NCBI GenBank assembly: GCA_017694135.1
Contig: JADING010000133.1
Location: forward strand, 1-6,601
DNA: 6,601 nt
DNA from: Candidatus Scatoplasma merdavium
GTDB lineage: Bacteria; Bacillota_I; Bacilli_A; RFN20; CAG-288
Direction of reading: 5' to 3'
A model generated the notes under the pieces. The model did not search any database. It worked only from the letters and a program-made list of their open reading frames with translations, and was not told where the DNA came from. Positions 5,621 to 6,601 of the stretch are shown here, piece after piece. Within the stretch, counting starts at the first letter, position 1; every line of letters begins with the position of its first letter. A program made the position numbers and the translations under genes.

Positions 5621-6424
5621 TTACCAAGTTACTACATCATCCACTATTGCTTGCTGTTCATTAGCGGTCTTCCTTAAATATATTCTAGTAGTTTCAATTG
5701 ATTCATGTCCCATTAGGTCGGCTAACAAAGCAATGTCATTATATTTTTCTAGAAAGTTCTTAGCAAAACGATGCCTAAAAGAATGTGGATACACTACATT
5801 AGGATCTATTCCAAACTTAATAGCAAATTTCTTTAATTGTTGAGATATACCTCTACTTGTTATTCTTTCGCCATATCGATTAACAAAGATATAACCAGTA
5901 TCAAACTTTAGGTCATCTTTAATCCAACTCTCAGCTTCCACTCTCAATGATTTTGGAATATAAATTCTTCTAATCTTTCCACCTTTTGTATAAATATCAA
6001 TGAATCCGACTTTTACATGTTCTACTTTAATCTTTATTAGTTCACTTATTCTTGCTCCAGTAGCCGCTAAAAACCTCACAACAAAATACCATTGTTTGTT
6101 CTGCTCTTTTTTTAGTTTTTTCTTTAAAAATTGGTAATCTGAATCACTTATTACATTTTCTAAAAATAATCTTTGCTGAACTTTTACTGATTTAATTTTT
6201 AGATTTTCTTTACCAATAAAAACCAAATAATTATTGATGGCTTGAATCTTTAAATTCACTGTTTTAGCTTTAAACTTTTCAATCAGTTCAGATTTCCAAG
6301 CCAATAAATTTGTTTTATTAATTTCATCGAAATAAAGAAAATAACTTCTCACTGCAATTAGATACGCGTTAATTGTGTTTGCAGCCAAATTAAGGCTAAC
6401 TAAATATAATTTAAAATCATCCAT
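5621..6424 (-). CDS. Tyrosine site-specific recombinase (hsdS-associated integrase type)
   Basis: Tyrosine recombinases cut and rejoin DNA through a covalent 3'-phosphotyrosine. All catalytic positions are present: Arg125 in ATGARISELIKIK, a Lys in YTKGGKIRR (147/150), His214 and Arg217 in PHSFRHRFA, His240 in LMGHESIETT and nucleophile Tyr249 in RIYLRK. Residues 1-85 are the helical core-binding (SAM-like) domain, starting MDDFKLYLVSLNLAANTINA; 90-267 is the catalytic domain. At 267 aa it is a short XerC/D-like enzyme, lacking the arm-binding domain of phage integrases. The ATG at 6422-6424 has an excellent AAAGGAGAA (6432-6440), 7 nt upstream. It is divergent from an hsdS fragment only about 50 nt away, so the likely job is inverting hsdS segments rather than chromosome dimer resolution or phage integration. 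That role is inferred from context. Confidence 0.93.
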   Translation of the reverse strand: MDDFKLYLVSLNLAANTINAYLIAVRSYFLYFDEINKTNLLAWKSELIEKFKAKTVNLKIQAINNYLVFIGKENLKIKSVKVQQRLFLENVISDSDYQFLKKKLKKEQNKQWYFVVRFLAATGARISELIKIKVEHVKVGFIDIYTKGGKIRRIYIPKSLRVEAESWIKDDLKFDTGYIFVNRYGERITSRGISQQLKKFAIKFGIDPNVVYPHSFRHRFAKNFLEKYNDIALLADLMGHESIETTRIYLRKTANEQQAIVDDVVTW

Positions 6425-6441
6425 TACAAAATTCTCCTTTC

Positions 6442-6450
6442 ATGGGTGAG
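6442..6450 (+). repeat. Right copy of 9-bp inverted repeat flanking the recombinase
   Basis: ATGGGTGAG on the plus strand, the exact inverted partner of 5600-5608. It touches the recombinase ribosome binding site region (6432-6440) and contains the TGA that closes the hsdS-frame upstream opening. It could be a recombinase binding site, an operator or chance. Confidence 0.4.
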
Positions 6451-6459
6451 CATATTTAG

Positions 6460-6506
6460 TTTGCCTTTTTACTTTTTATAATTGCTATTATGAGAAGATA
6501 GGCAAA
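6460..6506. repeat. Nested inverted repeat at the hsdS boundary
   Basis: TTTGCCT (6460-6466) and AGGCAAA (6500-6506) form a 7-bp inverted repeat; nearly concentric inside it is ATAAT-TGCT-ATTAT (6478-6491). The centres differ by 1.5 bp. The inner palindrome sits where HsdS-like coding sequence begins, the position expected for a recombinase crossover site. The A/T-rich inner arms carry little information. Confidence 0.4.
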
Positions 6507-6601
6507 AACAAAGTTATAAAGTTAGAAAATCTACCTTTTGAAATTCCTGAAAATTGGTCTTGGATAAGACTATCTTCCTTTTGCGACATTTATATAGGTG
6601 A
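6478..6601 (+). CDS. hsdS: Type I restriction-modification specificity subunit fragment, no start codon, continues beyond window
   Basis: HsdS recognises the DNA target of a type I restriction-modification complex (HsdR2M2S). In plus-strand frame, 6480 onward reads NCYYEKIGKNKVIKLENLPF followed by EIPENWSWIRLSSFCDIYIG. The LPFEIP.NW.W.RL signature marks the beginning of an HsdS target-recognition domain, and YYEKIGK precedes it in many HsdS proteins. The open frame reaches back only to TGA at 6447-6449, and none of the codons between is ATG, GTG or TTG. The HsdS resemblance fades upstream of about 6478. There is also no ribosome binding site in this orientation. It therefore looks like a silent or partial cassette that gains a 5' end by recombination, consistent with the adjacent recombinase. 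A simply decayed hsdS 5' end is the alternative. Only 40 codons are visible. Confidence 0.85.

Larger units (their letters stand above)
6442..6512 (-). promoter_or_regulatory. Possible recombinase promoter region
   Basis: On the minus strand TTGCCT (6499-6504 area) and TATAAA (about 6475-6480) precede the recombinase, with a spacing near 19 nt, longer than ideal. Any promoter here must overlap the hsdS fragment and the nested inverted repeat, so recombination could affect recombinase expression. This is a weak sequence match only. Confidence 0.25.

Noticed and set aside
1..6601. CRISPR arrays, tRNA or rRNA genes, and IS terminal repeats
   Set aside because: I looked for regularly spaced repeats, tRNA-like cloverleaf signatures and transposase motifs and saw none.

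Overview
The window looks like a low-GC Gram-positive (Bacillota or Mollicutes-related) chromosome. This rests on the rpsB-tsf-pyrH-frr order, the AT-rich intergenic DNA, the AAGGAGAA-type ribosome binding sites and the AT-rich accessory genes. Tryptophan is written TGG throughout, so nothing points to the UGA=Trp code. I cannot name a species. Every gene except the one at the far right edge is on the minus strand, so the text below reads from right to left.

Right part (about 3425-6601, visibly AT-richer): an accessory, defence-type segment. At the right edge, on the plus strand, an HsdS (type I restriction-modification specificity subunit) reading frame begins abruptly with no ATG/GTG/TTG. 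Back to back with it is an intact tyrosine recombinase (5621-6424, minus). A promoterless, startless hsdS piece beside a recombinase is the usual architecture of a phase-variable, DNA-inverting type I R-M locus; the rest of the locus lies beyond the window. Downstream of the recombinase come three tightly packed frames: the C-terminal part of a GIY-YIG nuclease-family protein (4933-5421), a GNAT acetyltransferase with an unusual N-terminal half (4043-4933), and a DUF262 (GmrSD/ParB-like) remnant (3425-4039). The remnant carries a nonsense codon, two frameshifts and a missing C-terminal two thirds. The segment therefore mixes live and decaying defence genes.

Left part (1-about 3400, higher GC): conserved housekeeping genes. 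A candidate promoter at 3388-3415 is followed by a leader of about 180 nt, then rpsB (ribosomal protein S2, with long N- and C-terminal extensions) and tsf (EF-Ts), which end at two tandem rho-independent terminators (1150-1202). A TATAAT box in the gap then precedes pyrH (UMP kinase) and frr (ribosome recycling factor, cut by the window edge). The pyrH and frr genes are 2 nt apart, with the frr ribosome binding site inside pyrH.

Most worth a second look: the recombinase plus silent hsdS cassette with its nested inverted repeat, the multiply broken DUF262 gene ending just before the rpsB promoter, and the long rpsB leader, a candidate for S2 autoregulation.
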